Shown: positions 8,707 through 18,523 of the stretch, piece after piece | Position numbering within the stretch: position 1 is the stretch's first letter | Layout: every line of letters begins with the position of its first letter | Assembly: GCF_002288525.1 (NCBI RefSeq) | Contig: NZ_CP023068.1 | Span: 186,001-250,000 of the forward strand | Length of the DNA stretch: 64,000 nucleotides | Direction of reading: 5' to 3' | Origin: Sinorhizobium sojae CCBAU 05684 | GTDB lineage: Bacteria > Pseudomonadota > Alphaproteobacteria > Rhizobiales > Rhizobiaceae | Program-made: the position numbers and the translations under genes | The notes under the pieces: model-generated | The model's input: only the letters and a program-made list of their open reading frames with translations | Told to the model about the DNA's origin: nothing | The model's database searches: none

Positions 8707-9485
8707 TGGAAAGACCTCTCACCCTGGCAGCGCGCGCGCCGCGCCTCGAGGACCGGCCGCTACCCAGGCGCATCGGTCTGATCGTGCTTGCCACCGACCA
8801 TACGACGGAGGTGGATTATCAGAGGCTGGTCGCATCCGAGCGCATTGGCGTCTACGTCGCGCGTCTCCCCTATGCGAACCCGGTCACAGCGGAAAATCTC
8901 CGGGCCATGCAACCTTCGCTCACCGCGGCTGCAGGACTGATCCTGCCCGATGAGACGCTCGATGTAGTGATGTATTCCTGTACATCGGCCTCGGTCGTCA
9001 TCGGAGACGAGGAAATCGCCGCGGCGATCAAAGCCGCCAAGCCAGAAGCCGCCGTCGTGACGCCGACGCGAGCCGCGGTAAACGGTCTGCGGGCGCTGGG
9101 CGCGCGACGAATTTCGGTGCTGACCCCCTATACGGTCGAGACCAGCCGTCCGATGGCGGATTATTTCGCTGCGCTCGGCTTCGAAATCGACCGGTTCACC
9201 TGTCTCGGGCTTTCCGATGATCGGCAGATGGCGCGGATCGCACCCGAGGAGATCGCTGCCTTTGCAAAGGAGGCGGTGGCGCCGCAATCCGACGCCCTCT
9301 TCATCTCCTGCACTGCCCTTCGGGCGGCGGCCATCGTCGCCGGCACCGAGGCGGCGACCGGCAGACCCGTCGTCAGCAGCAACCTGGCGACAGCCTGGGC
9401 CTGCCTGCGCCTCTGCGGCAATGGCGAGGCGCGGCCGGAACTTGGACGACTGATGGCGCTGCCGCTTGAGAGGGAATGGCCGTGA
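8706..9485 (+). CDS. eutA: Ectoine utilisation protein EutA (Asp/Glu racemase-like)
   Basis: 259-aa protein of the aspartate/glutamate racemase and arylmalonate decarboxylase superfamily. The two opposed active-site cysteines of that fold appear in VMYSCTSASVVIG and FISCTALRAAA. In ectoine loci EutA is proposed to work with EutB and EutC in converting 5-hydroxyectoine to ectoine, probably as a racemase-like step; its exact reaction is not settled. The ATG at 8706 overlaps the ehuD stop. Confidence 0.88.
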   Translation: MERPLTLAARAPRLEDRPLPRRIGLIVLATDHTTEVDYQRLVASERIGVYVARLPYANPVTAENLRAMQPSLTAAAGLILPDETLDVVMYSCTSASVVIGDEEIAAAIKAAKPEAAVVTPTRAAVNGLRALGARRISVLTPYTVETSRPMADYFAALGFEIDRFTCLGLSDDRQMARIAPEEIAAFAKEAVAPQSDALFISCTALRAAAIVAGTEAATGRPVVSSNLATAWACLRLCGNGEARPELGRLMALPLEREWP

Positions 9486-10486
9486 AAGCCTCGCTTCCCG
9501 TCACAGTCGAAGACATCGAAGCCGCACGGCGGCGCATATCCGGCCGCGTACTGCGCACGCCCCTCGCATTCTCGGCCTCGCTTGGCGAAATTTGCGGCGT
9601 TCCCGTCGGCTTGAAGCTTGAGCATCATCAGACGACCGGCAGCTTCAAGCTGCGCGGCGCCACCAATGCAGTTCTGTCGCTTTCCGCCGACGAGCGGGCG
9701 CGTGGTGTTGTCGCCGCGTCGACCGGAAATCACGGCCGTGCGCTCGTCCATGCCGCCAAGGCGGAGGGCATGCTTGCGACGATCTGCATGTCGCGCCTGG
9801 TGCCCGATAACAAGGTCCGCGAGATCCGCCGTCTTGGCGCCGATGTTCGGATCGGCGGCAAGTCACAGGATGAGGCGCAGCAGGAGGTCGAGCGGCTCGT
9901 CGCTGAGAAAGGTCTCGTCATGGTGCCGCCTTTCGATAATTCGGCGGTCGTGGCGGGGCAAGGCACGCTCGGTCTCGAGATCATCGAACAGATGCCGGAG
10001 GTCGCCACGGTCCTCGTTCCCGTCTCTGGCGGGGGGCTCGCCTCCGGCGTTGCCGCGGCGATCAAGGCGCAGAGCCCGGCGACGCGGATCGTCGGCCTGA
10101 CAATGGCCCGCGGCGCCGCGATGAATGCGAGCCTTGCCGCCGGAAAGCCGATGCTTGTCAAAGAATATCCGAGCCTTGCCGATTCGCTCGGCGGCGGCAT
10201 CGGGCTCGACAATCATGTGACTTTCCGCATGTGCCGGGAGCTGATCGACGACATCGTTCTCCTCTCGGAAGAGGAGATCGCCGCGGGCATGCGCCATGCC
10301 TATACCCAAGAGCGGGAGATCGTCGAAGGCGCCGGCGCAGTCGGCATCGCGGCGCTTCTCGCCGGAAAGGTCATGGCCTTCGATGGGCCGATCGCAGTCA
10401 TTCTCTCCGGCCGCAACGTCGACATGGGCCTGCATCTGCGGGTGATGAATGGTGAAGCGGACCCGTTCCGCGTGGAGGCTCAATGA
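9476..10486 (+). CDS. eutB: Hydroxyectoine utilisation dehydratase EutB
   Basis: 336-aa PLP enzyme of the threonine dehydratase family (fold type II). The PLP lysine is in GSFKLRGATNAV, the phosphate-binding glycine loop is PVSGGGLASGV, and the cofactor-adjacent STGNHGRA motif is present. It is proposed to dehydrate hydroxyectoine or its opened derivative on the way to ectoine. It overlaps eutA by 10 bp and eutC by 4 bp. Outside this operon the sequence would simply be called threonine ammonia-lyase-like. Confidence 0.9.
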   Translation: MAVKASLPVTVEDIEAARRRISGRVLRTPLAFSASLGEICGVPVGLKLEHHQTTGSFKLRGATNAVLSLSADERARGVVAASTGNHGRALVHAAKAEGMLATICMSRLVPDNKVREIRRLGADVRIGGKSQDEAQQEVERLVAEKGLVMVPPFDNSAVVAGQGTLGLEIIEQMPEVATVLVPVSGGGLASGVAAAIKAQSPATRIVGLTMARGAAMNASLAAGKPMLVKEYPSLADSLGGGIGLDNHVTFRMCRELIDDIVLLSEEEIAAGMRHAYTQEREIVEGAGAVGIAALLAGKVMAFDGPIAVILSGRNVDMGLHLRVMNGEADPFRVEAQ

Positions 10487-11472
10487 CACGGATGAAGATC
10501 CTTACCGAGGCGGATTTGCGTCGCATCGTTCCACTCGACCGCGAGGCGGTTGCCTGCGTGGAGGATGCTTTCCATGCGCTCGCCACAAAATCGGTGGCCA
10601 TGCCGCCGATCCTGAGGCTCGATATTCCGGAGCATCGCGGCGAGGTCGATGTGAAGACCGCCTATGTGCCCGGCCTCGACGGTTTTGCGATCAAGATCAG
10701 TCCTGGCTTCTTCGACAATCCCAGCATCGGCCTGCCGAGCACCAACGGCATGATGGTGCTTCTGTCGAGCCGCACCGGCTTGGTGCAGGCGCTGCTTCTC
10801 GACAACGGCTATCTCACCGACGTGCGCACCGCGGCTGCCGGGGCGGTTGCCGCCAAACACCTGGCGCGGGAGGATTCTTCCGTTGCCGCAATCCTCGGCG
10901 CCGGCATGCAGGCGGGGCTGCAACTCGAAGCACTCAGCCTCGTCCGCCCGATCCGCGAGGCGCGCCTTTGGGCTCGAAAGGCATCGAGGGCCGAGGCGGC
11001 GGCAGCGGCGCTTTCCGAAAAATTGGGCATTCCGGTCAGGGCAGTCGCTGATCCGAAGGCGGCTGTCGCGGATGCCGATGTGATCGTCACAACCACGCCG
11101 TCGGAGGAGCCGATCCTCCAGGCCGAATGGCTGCAAGCGGGGCAGCACGTTACCGCCATGGGCTCCGATGCCGAGCACAAAAACGAACTCGATCCCAACG
11201 CGATTCTTCGTGCCACCTATGTCGCGGACAGCCTGAAGCAGACGCGGCGGCTCGGAGAACTGCATCACGCGATCGCCGCGGGAATTGTCTCCCCGGGTGC
11301 CGAGTTCGCCGAACTCGGCCACGTCGTCGCCGGGCTGCGGGGTGGGCGAAGCCGTGCCGACGAGATCACCATAGCCGACCTGACCGGCACCGGCATACAG
11401 GACACCGCCATAGCGACCTTGGCTTTCGCACGAGCCGAAGCGGCAGATGCGGGAGTGGCATTCGAAAGCTGA
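10483..11472 (+). CDS. eutC: Ectoine utilisation protein EutC (ornithine cyclodeaminase family)
   Basis: 329-aa member of the ornithine cyclodeaminase / mu-crystallin family. The Rossmann motif GAGMQAGLQLEAL is followed by VIVTTTPSEEPIL. The family performs NAD(P)-linked deamination or imine reduction. In ectoine loci EutC is thought to finish the hydroxyectoine-to-ectoine conversion started by EutA and EutB. It begins within the last codon of eutB (ATGA). An in-frame ATG three codons in is an alternative start. Confidence 0.9.
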   Translation: MTRMKILTEADLRRIVPLDREAVACVEDAFHALATKSVAMPPILRLDIPEHRGEVDVKTAYVPGLDGFAIKISPGFFDNPSIGLPSTNGMMVLLSSRTGLVQALLLDNGYLTDVRTAAAGAVAAKHLAREDSSVAAILGAGMQAGLQLEALSLVRPIREARLWARKASRAEAAAAALSEKLGIPVRAVADPKAAVADADVIVTTTPSEEPILQAEWLQAGQHVTAMGSDAEHKNELDPNAILRATYVADSLKQTRRLGELHHAIAAGIVSPGAEFAELGHVVAGLRGGRSRADEITIADLTGTGIQDTAIATLAFARAEAADAGVAFES

Positions 11473-11504
11473 AAATCCGGACAGCCGCAGACGAGGAAAC
11501 AAAC

Positions 11505-12686
11505 ATGACTCTTCCGACCCTCAAATTCTCCCTTGGGGAATACGAAGCACGGCTCAGGAAAACCCGGGACGCCATGGCGGCAACGGGGGTGGACCTCCTG
11601 ATCGTCAGCGATCCGTCCAACATGGCCTGGCTCACGGGCTATGATGGCTGGTCCTTCTATGTGCATCAGGCGGTGATCGTGCCGCCCTCGGGCGAGCCGA
11701 TCTGGTTCGGCCGCGGCCAGGATGCGAATGGCGCCCGGCTCACCAGCTATCTCGGCCACGGCAACATCATCGGCTACCCCGATCACTACGTGCAGTCGAC
11801 TGAGCGCCACCCGATGGACTATCTCTCGGGCATTCTCACCGACCGCGGTTGGGGTTCGCTGCGGATCGGCGTCGAGATGGACAATTACTGGTTCTCCGCG
11901 GCCGCCTTCGCTTCGCTGCAGAATCATCTGCCGAATGCCCGTTTCGTCGATGCGACCGCCCTCGTGAATTGGCAGCGGGCCGTGAAGAGCGAGACGGAAA
12001 TCAAGTATATGCGCAATGCCGCGCGGATCGTCGAAGCCATGCATGAGCGCATCTTCGACAGAATCGAGGTCGGCATGCGCAAATGCGATCTGGTCGCCGA
12101 GATTTACGATGCCGGAACGCGCGGGGTCGACGGCATAGGCGGTGATTATCCGGCCATCGTGCCGCTCCTGCCTTCAGGCGTAGAGGCATCCGCGCCGCAT
12201 TTGACCTGGGACGACCGGCCGTTGAAGAGGGGCGAGGGCACCTTCTTCGAGATTGCCGGCTGCTACAACCGTTATCACGTGCCGCTGTCGCGGACGGTTT
12301 TCCTCGGCAAGCCGACGCCGGCCTTCCTCGATGCCGAGAAGGCGACGCTCGAGGGCATGGAGGCGGGCCTTGCGGTGGCGAAACCGGGCAATACCTGCGA
12401 GGACATCGCAAAGGCCTTCTTCGCGGTGCTGAAGAAATACGGAATCGTCAAAGACAATCGCACCGGTTACCCGATCGGCCTTTCCTATCCGCCGGACTGG
12501 GGCGAGCGCACCATGAGCCTGCGGCCGGGCGACAGGACCGAACTGAAGCCCGGAATGACCTTCCACTTCATGACCGGGCTCTGGCTCGAGGACATGGGCT
12601 TCGAGACGACGGAGAGCATCCTCATCACCGAGACCGGTGTCGAATGTCTCGCCTCTGTGCCGCGCAAGCTGATGGTCAAGGACTGA
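11505..12686 (+). CDS. doeA: Ectoine hydrolase EutD/DoeA
   Basis: 393-aa protein with the creatinase/prolidase (M24) 'pita-bread' fold. The N-terminal creatinase domain includes LLIVSDPSNMAWLTGYDGWSFYVHQ. The C-terminal domain includes FFEIAGCYNRYHVPLSRT and GLSYPPDWGERTMSLRPGD. It hydrolyses the ectoine ring to N-acetyl-diaminobutyrate. The reading frame is open further upstream inside eutC, but the ATG at 11505 preceded by GAGGAAAC gives the family length. It is 32 bp after eutC. Confidence 0.92.
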   Translation: MTLPTLKFSLGEYEARLRKTRDAMAATGVDLLIVSDPSNMAWLTGYDGWSFYVHQAVIVPPSGEPIWFGRGQDANGARLTSYLGHGNIIGYPDHYVQSTERHPMDYLSGILTDRGWGSLRIGVEMDNYWFSAAAFASLQNHLPNARFVDATALVNWQRAVKSETEIKYMRNAARIVEAMHERIFDRIEVGMRKCDLVAEIYDAGTRGVDGIGGDYPAIVPLLPSGVEASAPHLTWDDRPLKRGEGTFFEIAGCYNRYHVPLSRTVFLGKPTPAFLDAEKATLEGMEAGLAVAKPGNTCEDIAKAFFAVLKKYGIVKDNRTGYPIGLSYPPDWGERTMSLRPGDRTELKPGMTFHFMTGLWLEDMGFETTESILITETGVECLASVPRKLMVKD

Positions 12687-12689
12687 ATC

Positions 12690-13694
12690 ATGAGGGAGCA
12701 GCATTTACGGCCATCGCCGATCAGCGCCACGGTCGACTTCGAGGCGGATGGCGTGCAGCACGGGGTCCTGCGCCTGCCCTATAGCCGCGATGATTCGGCC
12801 TGGGGTTCGGTGATGATTCCAATCGCGGTCGTGAAGAACGGCGCCGGTCCGACCGCTCTCCTGACGGGGGGTAATCACGGCGACGAATATGAGGGGCCGA
12901 TCGCGCTCTTCGATCTCGCAAGGAGCCTCGATCCGGCCGAGGTCCGAGGCAGAGTGATCATCGTGCCCGCCATGAACTATCCGGCATTTCAGGAGGGGAC
13001 GCGTACATCACCTATCGACAGGGGCAACATGAACCGCAGTTTTCCGGGCAGACCGGACGGGACGGTGACGGAGAAGATCGCCGATTATTTTCATCGTGTT
13101 CTCCTGCCCCTGGCGGACATCGTCCTCGATTTTCATTCCGGTGGAAGGACGCTCGATTTTCTTCCCTTCTGCGCCGCCCACATATTGGAGGACAAGCTAC
13201 AGGAGGCAAAGGCCTTCGAATTGGTCGAGGCTTTTGGCGCGCCCTATTCGATGAAGATGCTGGAGATCGACGCAGTCGGAATGTACGACACGGCGGCCGA
13301 GGAGATGGGCAAGATCTTCATCACAACGGAACTCGGTGGCGGCGGAACGGCGACGGCCAGAAGTGCCGGGATCGCCAAGCGGGGCACGAGAAACGTTCTA
13401 CGTCGCGCGGGCATCATTGGGGGTGAGGTCGCGTGCTTTGGCACGCAATGGCTGGATATGCCGAGCGAAGATTGCTTCGCCTTTGCCGAGGACGCGGGCC
13501 TGGTCGAGTTCCTGGTCGATCTGGGGGACGCAGTTTCGAAGGGCTCGGTGATTGCGCTGATTTATCCGATCGGCCGAACCGGTGCCGAGCCCATCGAGAT
13601 ACGCGCCAGAATGCATGGGCTCCTCGTCGCTCGCCACTTTCCAGGGCTGATAAAGGCTGGCGACTGTTGCGCCGTCGTCGGCGTCGGCATCTGA
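12690..13694 (+). CDS. doeB: N-alpha-acetyl-L-2,4-diaminobutyrate deacetylase EutE/DoeB
   Basis: 334-aa zinc deacylase of the succinylglutamate desuccinylase/aspartoacylase family. Zinc ligands are visible in GGNHGDEYEG (His and Glu) and DFHSGG (His), with the likely catalytic Glu in ITTELGGGGT. It removes acetate from N-alpha-acetyl-diaminobutyrate, giving the diaminobutyrate that DoeD and DoeC convert to aspartate. It is the last gene of the ehu-eut operon, 3 bp after doeA, and is followed by a palindromic repeat. Confidence 0.92.
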   Translation: MREQHLRPSPISATVDFEADGVQHGVLRLPYSRDDSAWGSVMIPIAVVKNGAGPTALLTGGNHGDEYEGPIALFDLARSLDPAEVRGRVIIVPAMNYPAFQEGTRTSPIDRGNMNRSFPGRPDGTVTEKIADYFHRVLLPLADIVLDFHSGGRTLDFLPFCAAHILEDKLQEAKAFELVEAFGAPYSMKMLEIDAVGMYDTAAEEMGKIFITTELGGGGTATARSAGIAKRGTRNVLRRAGIIGGEVACFGTQWLDMPSEDCFAFAEDAGLVEFLVDLGDAVSKGSVIALIYPIGRTGAEPIEIRARMHGLLVARHFPGLIKAGDCCAVVGVGI

Positions 13695-13695
13695 T

Positions 13696-13742
13696 GCATG
13701 TCGCCCAAAAAGGTGTGCAGCGGCTTTGGGGCAACGACATGC
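13696..13742. repeat. Dispersed palindromic repeat, copy 1
   Basis: Arms GCATGTCG (13696-13703) and CGACATGC (13735-13742) enclose a core with CCCAAA/TTTGGG complementarity and the segment GTGTGCAGCGG. I recognise this kind of element as common between Sinorhizobium genes. It lies at the end of the ehu-eut operon and may act as its 3' end. Related copies are at 19448 and 33576. Confidence 0.6.
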
Positions 13743-13803
13743 GTAAAGAAAAGGACCTTACTCGAGAGCCCAATGGGCAAACGGAAGATGCGAAAAGGGG
13801 AGG

Positions 13804-15369
13804 CTATCGAACGAAATAGGTCTCGATCGCGCCGACGCCCCTTAAATTGAGCACGCAACGAGGCTCCAGCCGGCACGGTCCGCGAAGCGCGCGGCGGGTC
13901 GCCTCCGAGATCTGGATGCGGTCGGCAACGCCCTGGGACTCCAGTCGGCTTGCAACGTTCACGGTCTCCCCCCACACGTCATAGACGAAACGAAGGCGGC
14001 CGATCAGTCCGGCGACGACCGGCCCTGAATGGATCCCGATACGGATACGGAAGCGGTCGCCCCCGTCGGGGGCCATGTTCTCCAGGGATTCCAGCATGGA
14101 CTTGCCGAGGGCCACTATCCTGTCGGCGTGATCCGCCGAGGGCTCGGGAATGCCGCAGGCGGCCATATAGGCGTCCCCGATGGTCTTGATCTTCTCGACG
14201 CAATGCTCCTGTGTCAGAAGGTCGAATTTGCTGAACATCCCGTCCAGGCGCCGGACCAAGTCCGACGGGGCCAGCCGCGCCGCGATGGGCGTGAAGCCGA
14301 CGATATCCGCAAAAAGAATGGAAACCTCGTCGAAGCGGTCGGCGATGATCTCCTCCCCGCCATGCAATCGGGAAACGATCTGATGGGGCAGGATCGCATG
14401 GATGAGCGCGTCGGCACGGCTCTTTTCCGTTTCGATCTGCTGCAGATAGCGGTGCTCGCGGTCGAGCCAGCGCTTTTTCTCGAGCGTGGAGTTGATGCGC
14501 GCACGCAAGAGGATCGGGTTGAAGGGTTTCGTCAGATAGTCATCGGCGCCCGCCTCGATGCATCGGGCCACCGCCGCGACTTCGCTCAAGCCCGAGATCA
14601 TGATCACCGGGAGGTGCCGCCATCGGTCCTCCGTCTTCAGCCGCGAGAGCATCTCGATGCCGTTCATGTCGGGCATCAATATGTCGAGAAGGATGAGGTC
14701 GAACTCGTCTTCCGCCAGCCTCGCAAGCGCGGCGAGACCCGACTCGGCCGTGACGACGCGATGGCCTTCGCGCCGCAGTCGCAGCGAGAGAAGATCGCGA
14801 TTGCTGGCGACGTCGTCGACGACGAGTATGGTGCCGGTCGGAGCAGGCCATTCATCATGCTCTTGCTTGAAAAGTAGCCGTTCGAGCTCGGCCGCGTCTA
14901 TCTCGGTTCGAACTTCCGGCTCGAGCGCTTCGATCGACTCTCCACGCGAGAGACCGGCAAGCGCATCGACCTGTTTCAGGAGTTCCTCGGCTGACGAAAG
15001 GATTTCGGCGAGATCCTCCTTGAGCGCGTGCTGCTGCAGGTCGCCTGCCTCTTCGAGGATCATTTCCGAATAGCCGATGATGGCATTGAGCGGCGTGCGC
15101 AGATCGTGGCGCAGCCTTGCCTCGGCCTCCGCGTCGCCTGCCTCGGCGCAATCGGCAGTGCCGTCCATTAGCCGGTCGATGAGGCCGTTCAGTTGCCTTG
15201 CAGCGGCGCCGATCCGCTCGAGATCGCCCAGCAGGCGCGTCAAGCCGAGATCCCACGCCTGCTCGAGTAGCAGTTCCTGAAACCCCAGAATTGCGCGCGC
15301 AGGGCCGGCCAGCCGCTGCTCGACATGGGCGGCGATGGCCTGGCGCTGAAACTCGTTCCCGATGCTCAT
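13804..15369 (-). CDS. DHp-receiver-adenylate cyclase signalling protein
   Basis: 521-aa cytoplasmic protein with three parts. A histidine-kinase dimerisation/phosphoacceptor segment lies at about residues 80-110 (H88 in [17 protein letters not shown]) with no ATPase domain after it. A receiver domain (about 180-300) has phospho-Asp in DLILLDILMPDMNG. A class III cyclase domain follows (about 330-521) with metal Asp in SILFADIVGFTP and TIGDAYMA, the substrate Lys in KIKTIGD, and YDVWGETVNVASR. The last residues fit adenylate rather than guanylate cyclase. It is 10 bp downstream of the single-receiver gene and is the last gene of a four-gene unit. Cyclase activity is probably gated by phosphorylation. 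Confidence 0.82.
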   Translation of the reverse strand: MSIGNEFQRQAIAAHVEQRLAGPARAILGFQELLLEQAWDLGLTRLLGDLERIGAAARQLNGLIDRLMDGTADCAEAGDAEAEARLRHDLRTPLNAIIGYSEMILEEAGDLQQHALKEDLAEILSSAEELLKQVDALAGLSRGESIEALEPEVRTEIDAAELERLLFKQEHDEWPAPTGTILVVDDVASNRDLLSLRLRREGHRVVTAESGLAALARLAEDEFDLILLDILMPDMNGIEMLSRLKTEDRWRHLPVIMISGLSEVAAVARCIEAGADDYLTKPFNPILLRARINSTLEKKRWLDREHRYLQQIETEKSRADALIHAILPHQIVSRLHGGEEIIADRFDEVSILFADIVGFTPIAARLAPSDLVRRLDGMFSKFDLLTQEHCVEKIKTIGDAYMAACGIPEPSADHADRIVALGKSMLESLENMAPDGGDRFRIRIGIHSGPVVAGLIGRLRFVYDVWGETVNVASRLESQGVADRIQISEATRRALRGPCRLEPRCVLNLRGVGAIETYFVR

Positions 15370-15379
15370 GCAAAGGCGC

Positions 15380-15751
15380 TCAAGGCGATGTCTCCAGCAA
15401 TTGCTCGATCTTCCTGACCAGCTGCAAGAGGTCTATCGGCTTGCTGTCATAGTCGTCGCAGCCGGCCTCGAGCGCCATGTCCCGGTCGTTCGCCATCGCG
15501 TGCGCGGTGAGCGCGATGACCGGGATCCCGCACGTCGCAGGATTGGCCTTGATCCGCCGTGTGGCCTCCCATCCATCCATGACGGGCAGGCTCATGTCCA
15601 TGAGGATCAGGTCCGGTCTTTCCGAGGTGGCGAGCTCGACGCCGACCTGTCCATTCTCTGCGATCAGCACATCGAAGCCGCGACGGGACAGTCGCCGTGA
15701 AAGCATGTCGCGGTTCATTTCATTGTCTTCCACCAGAAGGATTCTCGTCAT
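15380..15751 (-). CDS. Single-domain response regulator (CheY-like)
   Basis: 123-aa stand-alone receiver domain. The acidic pair is in ILLVEDNEMNRD, the phospho-Asp is in DLILMDMSLPVMDGWEA, the conserved Thr is in VIALTAHAM and the Lys is in DDYDSKPID. There is no output domain, so it probably shuttles phosphate between the hybrid kinase upstream and the DHp-receiver-cyclase downstream. This layout resembles DivK-type relays. It lies 21 bp after the kinase gene. Confidence 0.88.
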   Translation of the reverse strand: MTRILLVEDNEMNRDMLSRRLSRRGFDVLIAENGQVGVELATSERPDLILMDMSLPVMDGWEATRRIKANPATCGIPVIALTAHAMANDRDMALEAGCDDYDSKPIDLLQLVRKIEQLLETSP

Positions 15752-15772
15752 TTCGGCCTCCTTCGGTCATGC

Positions 15773-18523
15773 TCAGCTGTTCGGGGTCGCCGTGGTTGCC
15801 GGTTCCTGTGATGCGATCTGGCGCTCGAGGGCCTCGACCAGCTGGGACCTGCTGTTCGCGCCCTTGTTGACGACGGCGACCGCCCGGTCGCGCAGCCACC
15901 GCAACTCCTTTTTAGACAGGTCCTTCGACGTGACGACGACGACGGGAATGTTCTGCAGTTCCGGAATTCTCTGCATTTCGCTCAGGGTCTGGAAGCCGTC
16001 CATTTCCGGCATAAGAAGATCGAGCAGAACGAGGCGCGGCAGCAGCCGTCTCATCAGTTCGAGACCGCGGACGCCGTCGCCGGCTTCGCGGACCGTCCAG
16101 CTCCTCTTGACGAGAATACGACGGAGGAAATCGCGCGAGGCCCGATCGTCGTCGATGATCAGCACATCGCGATTGCCGCCGCCGCAAGCCTCGATCGTCC
16201 TGATCAGCTTCTCCGTGTCGATGGGCTTCGTCAGATATTCGACCGCGCCGAGCGAGAGGCCGAGCTCGCGATCGGCAAGAATCGTCGCGAGGATGACGGG
16301 GATTGTGCACAGTTCGGGATCGCTCTTCAGCGTCCGCAGCACCGCCCAGCCGTCCTGATGCGGCATGATGATGTCGAGGATGATCGCCGCCGGCCGGTGC
16401 TTGCGCGCGGCCTCTATGCCTTCGGCGCCGCTTGCCGCCTCGATCGAGGTGAGCCCCGCTTCCGCAAGGGCCTTGGCAATCAGGCTGCGCGCGGCCGGCT
16501 CGTCGTCGATGATCAGGGCCGTGCGACCAGGCGGGATCAGAGGCGCTTCGGCCGATTGCTGCCCGTCGGTCTGTTGGCCGCATTCCGCCGGCGCTTCCAT
16601 CGTGAAGACCGAGCCCTTTCCGACTTCGCTTTCGACGGTGACGATGCCGCCGATCATGCGGCTGAAGCTGCGGGTGATGCTCAAGCCCAGCCCTGTGCCG
16701 CCATAGTTCCGGGTGGTGGAGGCATCGGCCTGGGTGAAGGGATTGAAAAGCCGCTCCTGCTGCTCCGCGGTCATGCCGATCCCCGTATCGGACACTTTGA
16801 AGACGAGCCAGTCCGCCTCCCCGCGCCTCTCGCGCCGGACCGACAGCGTCACCCGGCCGGCCCTGGTGAATTTGGCCGCATTGCTGAGCAGGTTGAAGAG
16901 ATTCTGGCGTAGCTTGGTCTGGTCGGAGTGCATCTCCCCGAGATCGGCGCCGAAGTCCTGGACGAACTCGTTCTCGTTCTTGGCCATCAGCGGTGCGACG
17001 GTGGCGCTCACATCGCTCAGCAATGCGGCGATATCGAAGGTCTCGAGGAAAACCTCCATCCTGTTGGCCTCGATCTTCGACAGGTCGAGGATGTCGTTGA
17101 TGAGCGAGAGGAGGTGCCGGCCGGCGGAGGCGATCTTCTCGAGATCGGGCACGAAATCGTCCTCCCCATGGTCCTGCGCCTCTTCTATCAGCATTTCGCT
17201 GTAGCCGATGATGGCGTTCAAAGGCGTGCGCAGTTCATGGCTCATGGAGGCGAGAAAGCGGCTCTTGGCCTCGCTCGCGGATTCAGCGTTGCTCTTGGCC
17301 CGCTCGAGCTCGGTCTGCCGCAGCTTGAGTTCGGTGATGTCGGTGTAGACGGCGACGGTCCCGCCATCGGGAATCTTTCGTTTGGTGATGCGGACCCACT
17401 TGTCGCCGAACCGTTTTTCGTCGACGAAGCCGGCCGGATCCCGGTGCAGGCGCAGGCGGTTCTCGATCCACTCTGCGGGCGATTTACCTTCGAGGTCCAG
17501 GTGCCCGCTCGCAACGTCCTCCTCCAGGACGTCGCGGAAGCTTCTGCCGCGGAGCGTATTCGGCGCGTGGCTGGGAAAGATCTCGCAATATTTGCTGTTG
17601 GCGACCAGGATTCTGTCGTCCGGATCATAGAGGACGAAGCCATCGGAGATCGCCTCGAGCGCCGCGGCGATCGTGCGTCTTTGCCGCTCGGCCTCCTCTT
17701 CGAGCTTCTTTTTTTCGATCGCGCTTTGCCGGAAAAGCGAAAGCGTCCTCGCCATCGCTCCGAAATCGTCGCCGCCCTCCTGGGGTATCTCGACGTCGTA
17801 GCGTCCGTCCGTCAATTCTCCGATCACGCGGTTGAGGCGCCTCAGCGGACCGACGATCGAGCGCAGGACGAGCAGGGTGAGAACCGAGCCGATCACGACG
17901 AGGAGGCCCACCAGGATCGCGGCGGCGGTGGCGGTCCTCTGCGCCTGCTGAACCACCTCGTTGCGGGCGGTCTCCGCCTCAGCCTTCACCTGCTCGACAA
18001 GCTCGTTCAAGTCCTGATCGACGCTGCCGCTATGGGTGCGTGCCTGCGCCAGCAGTGTATTGCCGATGATGCGGTTGTCCTGCGTATAGGCGTCGGTCGC
18101 CTGAAGCGCCGTTTCGACATAGGCGTCGACTTCCTTCCGGATTTCGTTGACCGTCCGGGGCGAGTGCATTGCGAGCCGCTCCAGCTGTACCTCCAGGCGT
18201 TCACGCGCCCGCTCGGCATTGCGCTGCGAATTCATCAGCAGGCTGACGGAGAGATCGGTCAGCCAGTATCGCAGGTCTCCGAAGGCGACATGCGCGGCGG
18301 CTGCCGATGCCGCGCGGTCGAACAGCTCCGTGGTTTCGGCCATCCGGTCGGCGCTGCGATAGAGGGCCTGCGTCAGAAACATGGAGGAAAGAATGAGGCT
18401 GATCAGGCCGGCCGCGGTCAGGGCTGCCACGCGGGCAGAGATCGGCAGACCGGCGAGCCGGCGGGCGAGCCCCTTGGTCGGGGCAGCTTCGATGGACCTC
18501 AACGGCTCTCCGAGCGCGCTCAT
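15773..18523 (-). CDS. Hybrid sensor histidine kinase with two receiver domains
   Basis: 916-aa inner-membrane kinase. A transmembrane helix at about 32-54 and a second at about 205-228 flank a periplasmic helical region, followed by a HAMP linker. A PAS-like domain comes next (about 285-395, [24 protein letters not shown]). The HisKA domain has H429 in [14 protein letters not shown]. The HATPase domain has DTGIGM and GGTGLGLSI. Two receivers follow ([13 protein letters not shown] and [13 protein letters not shown]). It overlaps the upstream haem-motif gene by 4 bp, suggesting that this exported protein is its sensory partner. The signal is unknown. Confidence 0.88.
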   Translation of the reverse strand: MSALGEPLRSIEAAPTKGLARRLAGLPISARVAALTAAGLISLILSSMFLTQALYRSADRMAETTELFDRAASAAAAHVAFGDLRYWLTDLSVSLLMNSQRNAERARERLEVQLERLAMHSPRTVNEIRKEVDAYVETALQATDAYTQDNRIIGNTLLAQARTHSGSVDQDLNELVEQVKAEAETARNEVVQQAQRTATAAAILVGLLVVIGSVLTLLVLRSIVGPLRRLNRVIGELTDGRYDVEIPQEGGDDFGAMARTLSLFRQSAIEKKKLEEEAERQRRTIAAALEAISDGFVLYDPDDRILVANSKYCEIFPSHAPNTLRGRSFRDVLEEDVASGHLDLEGKSPAEWIENRLRLHRDPAGFVDEKRFGDKWVRITKRKIPDGGTVAVYTDITELKLRQTELERAKSNAESASEAKSRFLASMSHELRTPLNAIIGYSEMLIEEAQDHGEDDFVPDLEKIASAGRHLLSLINDILDLSKIEANRMEVFLETFDIAALLSDVSATVAPLMAKNENEFVQDFGADLGEMHSDQTKLRQNLFNLLSNAAKFTRAGRVTLSVRRERRGEADWLVFKVSDTGIGMTAEQQERLFNPFTQADASTTRNYGGTGLGLSITRSFSRMIGGIVTVESEVGKGSVFTMEAPAECGQQTDGQQSAEAPLIPPGRTALIIDDEPAARSLIAKALAEAGLTSIEAASGAEGIEAARKHRPAAIILDIIMPHQDGWAVLRTLKSDPELCTIPVILATILADRELGLSLGAVEYLTKPIDTEKLIRTIEACGGGNRDVLIIDDDRASRDFLRRILVKRSWTVREAGDGVRGLELMRRLLPRLVLLDLLMPEMDGFQTLSEMQRIPELQNIPVVVVTSKDLSKKELRWLRDRAVAVVNKGANSRSQLVEALERQIASQEPATTATPNS

